64,000 nt of DNA. Source: Solibacillus isronensis. Its GTDB lineage: Bacteria; Bacillota; Bacilli; Bacillales_A; Planococcaceae. Shown piece by piece: positions 44,170 through 52,590 of the stretch (positions are counted from its first letter, which is position 1; each line of letters starts with the position of its first letter). The stretch is taken from contig NZ_JAMBOC010000001.1 in assembly GCF_023715405.1 (NCBI RefSeq), positions 1,240,001-1,304,000 of the forward strand, given 5' to 3'. Made by a program: the position numbers and the translations under genes. The notes below the pieces were generated by a model. The model worked only from the letters and a program-made list of their open reading frames with translations, was not told the DNA's origin and searched no databases.

Positions 44170-45722
44170 TTATAATTGATAAGCTCCCTTACGTAAAACC
44201 GTTTTAAGTACCTTTCCTGTTGCATTTCTAGGTAAAGATTCCATAAATTCAATCGCCCGCGGTTTTTTATAAGAAGCAATGCTACTATGACAAAATCGAA
44301 TTACCTGTTCCTCAGTCATCTGTTTACCAGGCTTTAAGACAATAAATGCTTTGACAGCTTCACCCCATTGAGGATCAGGAATTCCCACTACGGCAGCTTC
44401 CAAATATCCGGATGAGAATATAAAACATCCTCCAATTCTTTCGGATAAATGTTTTCACCGCCACTAATAATCATATCCTTTTTCCGGTCTACCACATAAA
44501 TGAAGCCTTCTTCATCCATTCTCACTAAATCGCCGCTATGAAACCAGCCCCCTATGAATGCTTCTTCGGTTGCCTCTTCATTTTTATAATACTCCTTCAT
44601 TGTAGTGGGTCCCTGATACACAATTTCTCCCACTTCTCCAACAGGCACATCGTTCATTTCATTATCGACAATTCTTACTCTTACGTTAATGGAAGGTTTT
44701 CCAACAGATTCAGTCTTCCTAAGTGCGTCTTCACCGGTCAAATAAGTTGTGGAGGGACTCATTTCTGTTTGTCCAAACGCTTCTAAAATACTTGCATTTT
44801 TAAACACTTGCAAAATTTTCCTTTTTATTTCAATAGGACAGATTGCTCCACCTAAAGCACAGTTTGTCATCGAGCTTAAGTCATACTCTAATAAGTTTGG
44901 CACTTGGAACAAAAAATTCCACATCGCCGGAACCATAAACATTGTTTCAACTTTTTCATCCTGAATCGTTTTTAGAACAACATCCGGCTGGAACTCACGA
45001 TGCAAAATAATTGTGCCTTCTATTAGACAATTTTGTAGAAGAGAGGATAGAGCCGCAACGTGAAAAAGAGGAGGAATAATCAGTTGCTTTGCTCCCTTTC
45101 TAGGTGGAGAATGATAGAGTTTATTCATCGCATTCATATAATAATTTTTATGGGTTAATACTGCTCCCTTTGGCTTACCTGTTGTACCCGATGTATAAAT
45201 AATTGCATGTGCATGTTCGTCAGTGACATTTACTTCCTCGTAGTCAGCAGGAGTACTATATATTGCCTCATATGGAATCATTTTTGTTTGAAGTTCGGAA
45301 TCCCCGCATTTAATTGGAACAATGAGCTTAACTTGAGGCAAGTTAATCGAGCGAATGCTTTCTATGAATTCTTCTTCAATAAATAATATAGTTACATCGG
45401 ATTGGTTAAGAATATATTCAATCTCCTTAGAAACTAAACGGTAATTGACCGGGACAAAAACGCCACCACTTAATGAGACACCAAAATATAGCTCGACAAA
45501 TGGTAGCCCATTTTTCAGCAAACACCCTACTTTGTCATTTACACCAATCCCTTGCGCTTGTAGCCATCCTGCTAAATGCCTCGAACGCAACAAAAGTTCC
45601 CGATAGGTTATTCGACGATCTCCATAAATGAACGCATCCCTTTCAGGAACATTATGCGCGGCATATTTAAGCGCTTCCCCTATCAACAGTTGTTGGGACA
45701 TCGATAATACTTTTGGTTCCAT
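44170..45722 (-). pseudogene. Acyl-CoA ligase (AMP-binding) with a one-base frameshift
   Basis: The first part (45722 to 44388) is a fatty acid-type acyl-CoA synthetase: AIIYTSGTTGKPKGAVLTHKNYY (P-loop), EAFGQTEMSP, and WFHSGDLVRMDEEGFIYVVDRKKDMIISGGENIYPKELE. After SHPDI the frame shifts to WKLP-stop. The rest continues in another frame as LEAAVVGIPDPQWGEAVKAF through the catalytic Lys region NATGKVLKTVLRKG to the stop at 44170. Adding one T to the T run at 44402-44404 restores SHPDILEAAVVG. About 517 residues if intact. The frame also opens at GTG 45731. Confidence 0.88.
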
Positions 45723-45833
45723 CTCCATCACCTTTCTTTCTAATATTTATTATTAATAAATATTCATTCGCTGATATATTTAGAATGATGACTAGTCGCT
45801 TTATTGGATATCCACTTATATATGTAAAGGTAG

Positions 45834-45873
45834 AAAAAACAAAACGACCTTGCTCACAAAGCATAGGTCGTTT
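45834..45873 (-). terminator. Terminator of the DUF4153 gene
   Basis: AAACGACCT / AGGTCGTTT stem followed on the minus strand by TTGTTTTTT, 27 bp after the stop. Confidence 0.85.
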
Positions 45874-45899
45874 ATATTTTGCTTGAAATTGCTATATTA

Positions 45900-47150
45900 C
45901 TAATTAAAAATTACCGGAAATGTAAATATAACTAAAGCTGCCCATAGTCCGTATACCGGCAGATACTTCGTAACGGCATTTTGGATAGCATTAGGTCCGG
46001 ATTTGTTTTGCAGATAACGCATATAGGAAATCATAATCCATAGTAGATTTGCACAGATTAGTATATTTACCCCTAAAACCGCAAGCCTATTCGGTGTTAT
46101 ACCATAGGATGTCAGTCTGAACATGATCGCTGATAATGCGACACTGTCAATAATTAGCGCAACAACGATTAAAGCGAAATTGACATAGTCGAAGATGCTC
46201 TTTTTATCGTCCGAGTCTTTCTCGGTAATGGAGAATATTGTAACAGCCAGTACGCCAAGTAGTATGCCGTTGAAAGCGATCAGGAAATTGCGGTCCAAAA
46301 ACGGATTTTTTCCGACCGATAAGACCGTTACAAGGTATACAAGCAAAGTGATTAATACTAATGGACTGAAAATTTTTGCTATAAATGGGGTTATATTTTT
46401 GGCAAGCTTCAAATTCATTGAAACGAGGTGTACACCTACAACTGCAAGTGCCGCTGCACCAAATAACACGACATTGCTAAAATAGAAATCCCCAATATCC
46501 AAGGCGATAAAGCTAAATAACTGCATTGTTAAAAGTGCCAGAACCATCCCGCTAACAGCCATACTTACGTAAAGAATACCATATTCTAAATTAAATTTGA
46601 TATAAGCTAATCTTGTACTGCTATTTAAATAATCATTTCCTGTATATGCAAGCCCTAATAGTACCCATAAGAAAATCGGGAAATGTAAATACGCTAAAAT
46701 AATGCTATCGTCGTTGAAATTTAATGGCAGCATATTCAAATAAATTCCTGAAACTAAAAACATTGCCACTAACGAATAAATGACACTTTTTTTAGGTTTA
46801 TGCTTGTAAACAAAGTAGGCAGCAATAAAGGGAATAATACCAAATGCCAGATTAATCGGAGCAATTGCTTCCTGTTCAACAAAATGGAATATAATTCTTG
46901 TGATTACCCCTGCCATGATCGCTAATATACCCATGAAAATAAATCCATTTTGAAATGATGCAGACTTTTTTGTACTTTCCGTTTCGCTGAAATTCAATCT
47001 TTCATACCAAACACTCAAAATTGGAGAATCAGAGTTTTGTTCCCATGCCTGTTTGAATGACTTGGTAAAAGCTTTCGGGTCTTTTCGATACATTCTCTCA
47101 AGTACATCGGGTTTAGTAATGTTTTTAATAATCAAATTATTACTCTCCAT
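45900..47150 (-). CDS. DUF4153-like multi-spanning membrane protein
   Basis: 416 residues from ATG 47150, supported by GGGGAGG upstream; the open frame to 47177 runs through that site. About 70 cytoplasmic residues (EQNSDSPILSVWYERLNF) are followed by ten or so membrane helices. The long helix-rich layout fits DUF4153-type proteins, assignment moderate. It belongs to a cluster with a small HTH regulator and a DUF2975 protein, all on the minus strand. Confidence 0.75.
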   Translation of the reverse strand: MESNNLIIKNITKPDVLERMYRKDPKAFTKSFKQAWEQNSDSPILSVWYERLNFSETESTKKSASFQNGFIFMGILAIMAGVITRIIFHFVEQEAIAPINLAFGIIPFIAAYFVYKHKPKKSVIYSLVAMFLVSGIYLNMLPLNFNDDSIILAYLHFPIFLWVLLGLAYTGNDYLNSSTRLAYIKFNLEYGILYVSMAVSGMVLALLTMQLFSFIALDIGDFYFSNVVLFGAAALAVVGVHLVSMNLKLAKNITPFIAKIFSPLVLITLLVYLVTVLSVGKNPFLDRNFLIAFNGILLGVLAVTIFSITEKDSDDKKSIFDYVNFALIVVALIIDSVALSAIMFRLTSYGITPNRLAVLGVNILICANLLWIMISYMRYLQNKSGPNAIQNAVTKYLPVYGLWAALVIFTFPVIFN

Positions 47151-47198
47151 TGCCTTCCCTCCCCTAATTATTGTCATACAATATTTCCGCTGTAATAG

Positions 47199-47414
47199 TT
47201 AACTGTCTTCATCACTTTTGTATTCTAAAATATCTCCAGGCTGACAATCCAGCGCTTTACAGATGGCTTCTAATGTTGTTAACCGAATTGCCTTCGCCTT
47301 TCCATTTTTCAATATAGAAAGGTTTGCCATCGTGATCCCAACCTTTTCCGATAGTTCTGTTACACTCATTTTCCTTTTTGCCAACATCACATCAATATTA
47401 ATTATAATTGCCAT
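47199..47414 (-). CDS. Small XRE-type HTH regulator (YozG-like)
   Basis: 71 residues, essentially one helix-turn-helix: KRKMSVTELSEKVGITMANLSILKNGKAKAIRLTTLEAICKALDCQPGDIL. YozG-type regulators are usually encoded next to DUF2975 membrane proteins, as here (11 bp away). It probably controls this cluster. Confidence 0.92.
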   Translation of the reverse strand: MAIIINIDVMLAKRKMSVTELSEKVGITMANLSILKNGKAKAIRLTTLEAICKALDCQPGDILEYKSDEDS

Positions 47415-47425
47415 TGTTATTCACC

Positions 47426-47917
47426 TCAGACCGTTAAATCGTTTTCAGATTTAATATTAATTGCTTCTTGTAAAAGTTTTTGAAGAACAGCTGCAAAAAC
47501 CGCAATTACCAATGAAGCAAAAGGAACAATTAATCCGACAAAAATAACTCCCGGCGCATCATCCAATTCCGCAAACACATAAAACAGCGGCAAAACTAAT
47601 AAATGCAAAACACTGATTGTTATGGCACAAAACTTTATTTTCTTTAAAGGTTTCACAGCTAAATCGGAGAACGCTTTATTAATGTCGATATAGCGTAAAA
47701 GTAGGAATGCCTGATACAAAGCAAAGAAAAAAGGAATTGCCGAAGCATCGAAAACGATGTAAACATAATATTTCACGAAAGCAAACTCCGGAAGCATTTT
47801 TGCTGCTACATTTGCCAGTTCAGGTACTAAAAACATACATAGCGCTAAAACAGGAATTCCTAAAAAAATAACAGCAACTTTTAAAAACAACGTAGTTACC
47901 TTTTCCATAAATCGCAC
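47426..47917 (-). CDS. DUF2975 membrane protein
   Basis: 163 residues, four membrane helices (about 10-35, 50-70, 92-115, 122-145). The central RYIDINKAFSDLAVKPLKKIKFCAI fits DUF2975, the usual partner of YozG-like regulators. Function unknown; the pair may form a membrane-linked regulatory unit. Confidence 0.85.
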   Translation of the reverse strand: MRFMEKVTTLFLKVAVIFLGIPVLALCMFLVPELANVAAKMLPEFAFVKYYVYIVFDASAIPFFFALYQAFLLLRYIDINKAFSDLAVKPLKKIKFCAITISVLHLLVLPLFYVFAELDDAPGVIFVGLIVPFASLVIAVFAAVLQKLLQEAINIKSENDLTV

Positions 47918-48047
47918 CTCACTTATTTATTTTCACTTTTGATCTTAATACATAATTTATCGTAAATCAATAAATATATATTAAATTTCATGACTTTTTT
48001 ATTGCATAATAGCAATTTTATTCGGAATGAATTTCGTTATCCCAAAC

Positions 48048-48092
48048 AAAAAGCTTGGAAAAACCTTAATAATTAAGGCTTTCCAAGCTTTT
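48048..48092 (-). terminator. Terminator of the acidic repeat protein gene
   Basis: Long stem AAAAGCTTGGAAA-CCTTAAT / AATTAAGG-CTTTCCAAGCTTTT, T run on the minus strand, about 35 bp after the stop. Confidence 0.88.
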
Positions 48093-48128
48093 ACTTATTG
48101 CTATTTAATTATTTTCAATTTGCCCCTC

Positions 48129-49616
48129 TTATTTTAGGAAGCTTAAAAAGCTAGAGAATGATGCAACAAGATCTTTGTAGTAACCAACCACTTTATCTTT
48201 TAATACGATTTTTTCACTTTGATCTTGTTCTGGTTCTGGATCTACACTAATTTCTTCCGTATCAGTTTGTACGGGTGCTTGTACCGGTTCTGAAACAATA
48301 TTCTCCACTTCAGTTACCTGCTCTGGAGTTTCAACAGTTGAAGGTAGCTCCTCAGTTTCTTCAACTACTGGAGTTTCCAGATTTTCTTCAGTTTCAGTTG
48401 GTAGAGCTGTATTTTCAGCCGCGATATCTTGAGCTGTATCTTCCTCTACAGTTGTTGGTACTGTTTCTTCAACATCAGATGAAACATCAGTTGCTTCATC
48501 AATTAGTGGAATATTTTCAGTTTGTTCATTAGTTTGTTCAGAATCGGCATCACTTAAATATTGTTCAATATGAGTTTGGTAGTAGTTAATTAAGCTTTGG
48601 TAGCTGTTATCGATAAATTGATAAGATTCTTCTACCCATGTAGTAAAATCATCATCTGGTGTACCTTCTTCTACTTGATCATCATCAGTTACTGGTGCTG
48701 TCGGTTCTTCGATTACATTTTCTTCTACTGGTTCCTCTTCAGATACCGGTGTTTCTGTCTCATCAGTTACATCTTCTTCTGCTGGTTCCTCTTCAGACAC
48801 TGGTGCTGTCGGTTCCTCTGTTACATCGTCCGTTTGATCATCTTCTAATACCGGTGTTTCTGTCTCGTCAGTTACATCTTCTTCTGCTGGTTCCTCTTCA
48901 GACACTGGTCCTGTCGGTTCCTCTGTTACATCGTCCGTTTGATCATCTTCTGATACCGGTGTTTCTGTTTCTTCAGTTTCAACCTCCTCTGTTGGATCCT
49001 CTTCAGACACTGGTACTGCCGATTCTTCTGTTACATCCTCGTCTGCTTGCTCTTCTTCAGATACCGGTGTTTCTGTCTCATCAGTTACAACTTCTTCTGT
49101 TTGACCATCTTCAGTTGCCGGTGTTTCTTTTTCTTCAGTTTCACCTTCTCCCGCTTGATCATCAGTTACTGGTGCTGTCGGTTCTTCTGTTACATCTTGT
49201 GCTTGATCATCGTCAGTTACTGGTGCATCTACTGTTACATCATCTTCAGTCGCCGGTGTCTCCGGCTCTTCTGCTACACCATCTTCAACAACATCATTCG
49301 TTGTATCATCTATATTATCATTATCTTCTAATTCATCCGTAGTTTCAGTTTTCTGCTGGGCAACTTGGCTGATAAGCTTCCCTTTTTCAGGAGAACCTGG
49401 CAGGCTCTTTGCAAATTCAGACACTTTCTGTCCATGATTTTTTGCGTGTTCAGTAATTTCCGGATTTACATCCTTTGCATCCAATTCCGCTGCAGAAATA
49501 GGTGCACCAGCAGCTAAAAATGATGCGGCTATAAATGATGTTGACATCACGAGTGGCGCTACTTTCTTAGAAAAATTTTTATTTGCTGTTTTAGAGTCCA
49601 TTTGTTTTTTATTCAT
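48129..49616 (-). CDS. Secreted acidic repeat protein
   Basis: 495 residues. Signal peptide after a 20-residue polar leader (KKVAPLVMSTSFIAASFLAA, probable cut ISAA-ELD). Residues about 90-330 are an extremely acidic Pro/Thr/Val/Glu repeat built of EEPTAPVSEEEPAEEDVTDE-like units. Then come a Tyr-rich helix (YQFIDNSYQSLINYYQTHI), a second acidic stretch, and a short hydrophobic C-terminus (YYKDLVASFSSFLSFLK). No LPxTG motif and no SLH domain, so the mode of attachment is unknown. It lies downstream of the split-sigma operon. Confidence 0.85.
   Translation of the reverse strand: MNKKQMDSKTANKNFSKKVAPLVMSTSFIAASFLAAGAPISAAELDAKDVNPEITEHAKNHGQKVSEFAKSLPGSPEKGKLISQVAQQKTETTDELEDNDNIDDTTNDVVEDGVAEEPETPATEDDVTVDAPVTDDDQAQDVTEEPTAPVTDDQAGEGETEEKETPATEDGQTEEVVTDETETPVSEEEQADEDVTEESAVPVSEEDPTEEVETEETETPVSEDDQTDDVTEEPTGPVSEEEPAEEDVTDETETPVLEDDQTDDVTEEPTAPVSEEEPAEEDVTDETETPVSEEEPVEENVIEEPTAPVTDDDQVEEGTPDDDFTTWVEESYQFIDNSYQSLINYYQTHIEQYLSDADSEQTNEQTENIPLIDEATDVSSDVEETVPTTVEEDTAQDIAAENTALPTETEENLETPVVEETEELPSTVETPEQVTEVENIVSEPVQAPVQTDTEEISVDPEPEQDQSEKIVLKDKVVGYYKDLVASFSSFLSFLK
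48690..49000 (-). repeat. 105-bp tandem repeat inside the acidic protein gene
   Basis: A near-identical 105-bp (35-codon) unit recurs; for example the block beginning at 48801 is repeated at 48906 with few changes. High DNA identity points to recent duplication and probable length variation between strains. Confidence 0.8.
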
Positions 49617-49642
49617 TACTTGATCGCTCCTAATTCGTATTT

Positions 49643-49870
49643 TTACTGATAGGATGGATTTTTCATTGATCCCGGTATTGATCGTTTCACCTCTGATTGA
49701 ACCGAGTAAAATGATTCCTCAATTTTTTTGGCAGCACCATCTACTGCCTGTCTAGAATATAACAAAATTATATTACGATATTGTTTTACTCTGATTAAAA
49801 TAGTTGATGTCTCCGTTACGAATTTTTCGAATTTTGCAATATAAGAAATAATATATTCAGCCAAAATCAA
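49643..49870 (-). CDS. Possible small protein upstream of the acidic protein
   Basis: 75 residues in an uninterrupted frame from TTG 49870, ending 26 bp before the acidic-protein start on the same strand. It is helical and amphipathic (ISYIAKFEKFVTETSTILIRV, AVDGAAKKIEESFYSVQSEVK), with no signal peptide. The ribosome binding site is weak, which lowers confidence. No family recognised. Confidence 0.4.
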   Translation of the reverse strand: MILAEYIISYIAKFEKFVTETSTILIRVKQYRNIILLYSRQAVDGAAKKIEESFYSVQSEVKRSIPGSMKNPSYQ

Positions 49871-50161
49871 GTTCTTTTAATAGAATGGTTACGCTTCCAT
49901 ATTTGTGCTCTAGATATTTCATGTAATTTCCTTTACTGTTTAACGTGGTGAAATAATTTTACATATATCACGAGACAGTAAAAATTGTCTAAACAATTAA
50001 GACATTTTTCTCCCTATTATTACCGACAGAAAAATATAAAAGTTAAAGTACTATCAAATAATAGAGTTTATCCGGTAACATACCTTATTTATTATGTATC
50101 ATGCATTTTTACATTCTTGTAATACCTGAGTTTCTTTACAACATCCAAGTCCATATAAATT
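49871..50161. other. Intergenic region with imperfect palindrome
   Basis: AT-rich. An inverted repeat at 49932-49982 has arms TTTACTGT and ACAGTAAA plus inner CGTG/CACG pairs, a possible operator or hairpin upstream of the small ORF and acidic protein. A short TGTCT/AGACA hairpin lies next to it. No further ORF supported. Confidence 0.4.
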
Positions 50162-50218
50162 AAAAAGGCATTTTAATAATCCAAAGATGAAACTAACTCC
50201 TTAGATATCAAAATGCCT
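50162..50218 (-). terminator. Terminator of the split-sigma operon
   Basis: AGGCATTTT / AAAATGCCT arms with TTTTTAA after them on the minus strand, 16 bp after the RsoA-like stop. Confidence 0.8.
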
Positions 50219-50233
50219 CGCCAGCTATTCTAT

Positions 50234-50419
50234 TCATTTAAACAATCCTTTTGGTTGTACAAAAACCGTATTTTTTAAAGTTTTAATGGTAACTTCATAA
50301 AGGTGCTGCTTAAGGTCATCCCGATTTTCCATTCTCGTTTGCAGTGAAGAATAAGAAATGACAGGTTCAATTCTTTTTAATAATTGAATAATTTCATTTG
50401 GATCAAATTGCTCGACCAT
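50234..50419 (-). CDS. RsoA-like sigma-region-2 accessory protein
   Basis: 61 residues, MVEQFDPNEIIQLLKRI onward, with MENRDDLKQHLYEVTIKTLKN (about 30-50). The D-L-K-Q-x-L element mimics sigma region 2.2 and the HTH_16/RsoA family. In B. subtilis RsoA joins SigO, which lacks a full region 2, to make a working sigma factor. GGGAGG precedes the ATG. It is last in the operon with the sigma-like and YvrJ genes. Shorter than B. subtilis RsoA; assignment by motif and context. Confidence 0.68.
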   Translation of the reverse strand: MVEQFDPNEIIQLLKRIEPVISYSSLQTRMENRDDLKQHLYEVTIKTLKNTVFVQPKGLFK

Positions 50420-50433
50420 AGTTAACCTCCCCT

Positions 50434-50598
50434 CTATTTTTTACTCCTTTCATGGTTTGTCTTAGTGAGGTCGTTCGATAATAAGTCAATTGAATTTCGT
50501 AATGAATCAATTTTTCCTTCGAATCGCATTAATAAATAAACCGCAATAGTAATTGGAAACCCGAAATTCCCCAATATTTGAAACAGCTGGCCCTCAAT
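50434..50598 (-). CDS. yvrJ: YvrJ family small membrane protein
   Basis: 54 residues, MRASCFQILGNFGFPITIAV then YLLMRFEGKIDSLRNSIDLL. The GFP-hydrophobic-YLL-x-R-x-E pattern is that of YvrJ proteins: one membrane helix followed by a short coiled coil. The TTG start overlaps the sigma stop as TTGA, behind GGGAGGGAGGGG. The ATG at 50602 is in another frame that soon stops. yvrJ is linked to the SigO/RsoA system in B. subtilis. Confidence 0.8.
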   Translation of the reverse strand: MEGQLFQILGNFGFPITIAVYLLMRFEGKIDSLRNSIDLLSNDLTKTNHERSKK

Positions 50599-51145
50599 CA
50601 TTCCCCTCCCTCCCTTCTCTTAATATATTTATTGATTTATGAATCATCTTAGAAATCGCTTGTTGGGAGACGTTGTAAATCTTCGCAATTTCCTTCTCAG
50701 TTAACTCGTTTACATACCGGTAATACAAAACTTGTTTTTGCTTAGTATTTAAACGTTTTAACAAAGTTATTAACATTTCATCACTCAACAAGCTCTCTAA
50801 GTCATTCTCAAAAATACTTTCGAATTGTATATAAGAATTTTCATCTTGAACTGTGTCTACCATTGCCAGGCTTTCATTTATAGGTGCATCCAAATTTAAT
50901 TCGTATTTTTTATTGTACTCTCTTACCTTTGAATCAAATTTTTTGGATTCATATATAATTGCTTTTTTTATATAGGCGATACGTATAATCAGTTTTTCAA
51001 AATATTTAAATCGTTCATTTAGAGAATCCGCATTAGTACTTGTCGGCTCCTGTAAGTATGCATTATACAGTTTGTTATATTCTTCAATTTCTAAAAACCT
51101 TTTAAATACATTACTATTCACGACATCAGGATTTAAAATCTTCAT
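50594..51145 (-). CDS. SigO-like sigma factor lacking region 2
   Basis: 183 residues. The C-terminus is a good sigma region 4: LNTKQKQVLYYRYVNELTEKEIAKIYNVSQQAISKMIHKSINILRE (about 130-175), which reads the -35 element. The N-terminal 100 residues do not show the normal region 2 (no DLxQE element), the part supplied here by the RsoA-like protein two genes downstream. AAGGGG lies eight bases before the ATG. The second hydrophobic peptide gene is upstream on the same strand. Confidence 0.78.
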   Translation of the reverse strand: MKILNPDVVNSNVFKRFLEIEEYNKLYNAYLQEPTSTNADSLNERFKYFEKLIIRIAYIKKAIIYESKKFDSKVREYNKKYELNLDAPINESLAMVDTVQDENSYIQFESIFENDLESLLSDEMLITLLKRLNTKQKQVLYYRYVNELTEKEIAKIYNVSQQAISKMIHKSINILREGREGND

Positions 51146-51333
51146 TCGTCATACCCCTTATCTTTTTAGTTATAAAACATGAACCTCTGTTCGTTTTTAA
51201 ATTAAAAAGACCGAATAGAATGCTTATCCCTTATTATATAAAGGGGAATTTCTAAAGAATAATACAACCAGAATATAAAATTATAGGGATATTAAAATTA
51301 CTTCCAAATATACAATGCATTAATAAAAGAGGA

Positions 51334-51373
51334 GCACCAGGCGTAGGAGTTGGAATCTTATTACGACTGGTGC
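51334..51373 (-). terminator. Hairpin after peptide 2 gene
   Basis: GCACCAG(51334-51340)/CTGGTGC(51367-51373) plus four inner pairs after one mismatch; on the minus strand followed by TCCTCTTTTATT. It could end the peptide transcript or attenuate read-through into the sigma operon. Confidence 0.6.
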
Positions 51374-51414
51374 CATCATTTTATTACACCAAATGTTACT
51401 GTGAAAATATCTTT

Positions 51415-51474
51415 TTAACCCCCACCAATTCCTACTATCCATAAATCCAGAGCGATAATAATTAATTCAATCAT
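51415..51474 (-). CDS. Short hydrophobic signalling peptide 2 (SHP-like)
   Basis: A 20-codon ORF (with stop) encoding MIELIIIALDLWIVGIGGG. AAGGGGGG lies seven bases before the ATG. It matches peptide 1 in length, in position, and at 11 of 19 residues; the tail (D/E)LWI(I/V)G-x-GGG is conserved. It is transcribed away from the second Rgg-like gene, start to start 86 bp. Probable precursor of an exported, processed pheromone. Confidence 0.8.
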   Translation of the reverse strand: MIELIIIALDLWIVGIGGG

Positions 51475-51498
51475 TTTCCCACCCCCCTTTTTTTACTT

Positions 51499-51534
51499 AT
51501 TTTACATAAATTACTCTCTGCCAACTTATAATAT
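51499..51534. promoter_or_regulatory. Divergent promoter region, peptide 2 / rgg2
   Basis: ATTTTACA (51499-51506) and TATAATAT (51527-51534), 20 bp apart, repeat the layout of the first locus. TATAAT serves the regulator; TGTAAAAT on the other strand is the likely peptide -10. Confidence 0.55.
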
Positions 51535-51560
51535 TAGTAAATGAATATTTGGAGGGTATT

Positions 51561-52418
51561 ATGAACAATTACGGGAAAACATTAAAAAAAATTAGAGTTG
51601 GCAAAGGGTTTTCACAGAAATATGTTTCCAACAATATTTGTACACAAGGTAATTTCTCCAAATTTGAACTAGGTGAAAATAAAGATATTAAACATTCAAC
51701 CTTAAGTGAATTTCTAGTACGAATAGAAACTTCATATGAAGAATTTAGATATATTGATAATGGTTATACCATGCCTTTAAGGGATGAAATCATTAACAAT
51801 TTTTATAATCAAACATATAATAATTCGGAAAATTTATTGCAATTACAGAGGAGTTGTATTTCATTCTTAAAGGAATTTCCTGAGGATAAATTAATTAATA
51901 AAATATTTATCATTATAAAAAGTTTAGCAATATTAGCCAATACTAACGACATTCATCATGCAAAATTACTTGCCGAGCCCATTTGGATAGAATTATCTCG
52001 CAGAGACGACTTGTACTTGTCCGATATCTTTTTACTAAATTCTATACTTTATATTTTTCCAATTGAAACCGCTGTCGAAATGAAAAAATTTGCTTTTCGG
52101 CATATTGAAAAGTATAAAAATTTCCAGAATATAAACCGTATAAAAATAAATTTTTTAATTAATCTTTCCTTGTTATATCTAAAAAAACAAGATTATAATA
52201 TGGCTTTAAAACAATTAGAAAATTCTATCGAACTATGTAAAATAGAAAAGCTTTTTATTAATCTGTCCATATGTTATATACGTAAGGGAATTTGTTTAAA
52301 TAATTTGGGCCATTGCGGATTATATTGGCGAAATAAAGGGATGAATATGCTAGAAGCTTTAGATGAGATCGATTTGCTTTCTATTTTAGAGACAGAAGTC
52401 GAAAAATACTCAAATTAA
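51561..52418 (+). CDS. Rgg/GadR/MutR-like transcriptional regulator 2
   Basis: 285 residues from ATG 51561; GGAGGG (51551-51556) excludes the in-frame TTG at 51549. N-terminal HTH LKKIRVGKGFSQKYVSNNICTQGNFSKFELGE, then an all-helical TPR-like domain. Colinear along its length with the regulator at 24502-25365. Clearly more AT-rich in codon use than that paralogue. Likely receptor for peptide 2; it may regulate the sigma operon on the other side. Confidence 0.88.
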   Translation: MNNYGKTLKKIRVGKGFSQKYVSNNICTQGNFSKFELGENKDIKHSTLSEFLVRIETSYEEFRYIDNGYTMPLRDEIINNFYNQTYNNSENLLQLQRSCISFLKEFPEDKLINKIFIIIKSLAILANTNDIHHAKLLAEPIWIELSRRDDLYLSDIFLLNSILYIFPIETAVEMKKFAFRHIEKYKNFQNINRIKINFLINLSLLYLKKQDYNMALKQLENSIELCKIEKLFINLSICYIRKGICLNNLGHCGLYWRNKGMNMLEALDEIDLLSILETEVEKYSN

Positions 52419-52550
52419 TTTAGTTTTATAACGAGGAAATAAACATCTGCTAAATGAAATTATTTGTTCGGAGTAAAAATGGCGAATTGTCCTCTTGCCC
52501 CTTGGGAAAACGTCCGCCGTAATGAAGAACAACGGCAACGAAGCAGACAC

Positions 52551-52581
52551 AAAAAAGGCCGTTCAAATTTGAACGGCTTTT
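52551..52581. terminator. Bidirectional terminator rgg2 / GGDEF gene
   Basis: Stem GCCGTTCAAA / TTTGAACGGC flanked by A and T runs, between convergent genes. Confidence 0.88.
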
Positions 52582-52590
52582 GATTTTGAA

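Noticed and set aside
48275..49342. Leu/Val- and Phe/Tyr-rich plus-strand ORFs of up to 227 codons opposite the acidic repeat gene
   Set aside because: Antisense shadows of GAA/GAT-rich repeat codons; no ribosome binding site or sensible protein.
50434..50602. yvrJ starting at ATG 50602
   Set aside because: That frame runs into a stop after about 31 codons; the YvrJ motif is in the frame starting TTG 50598.
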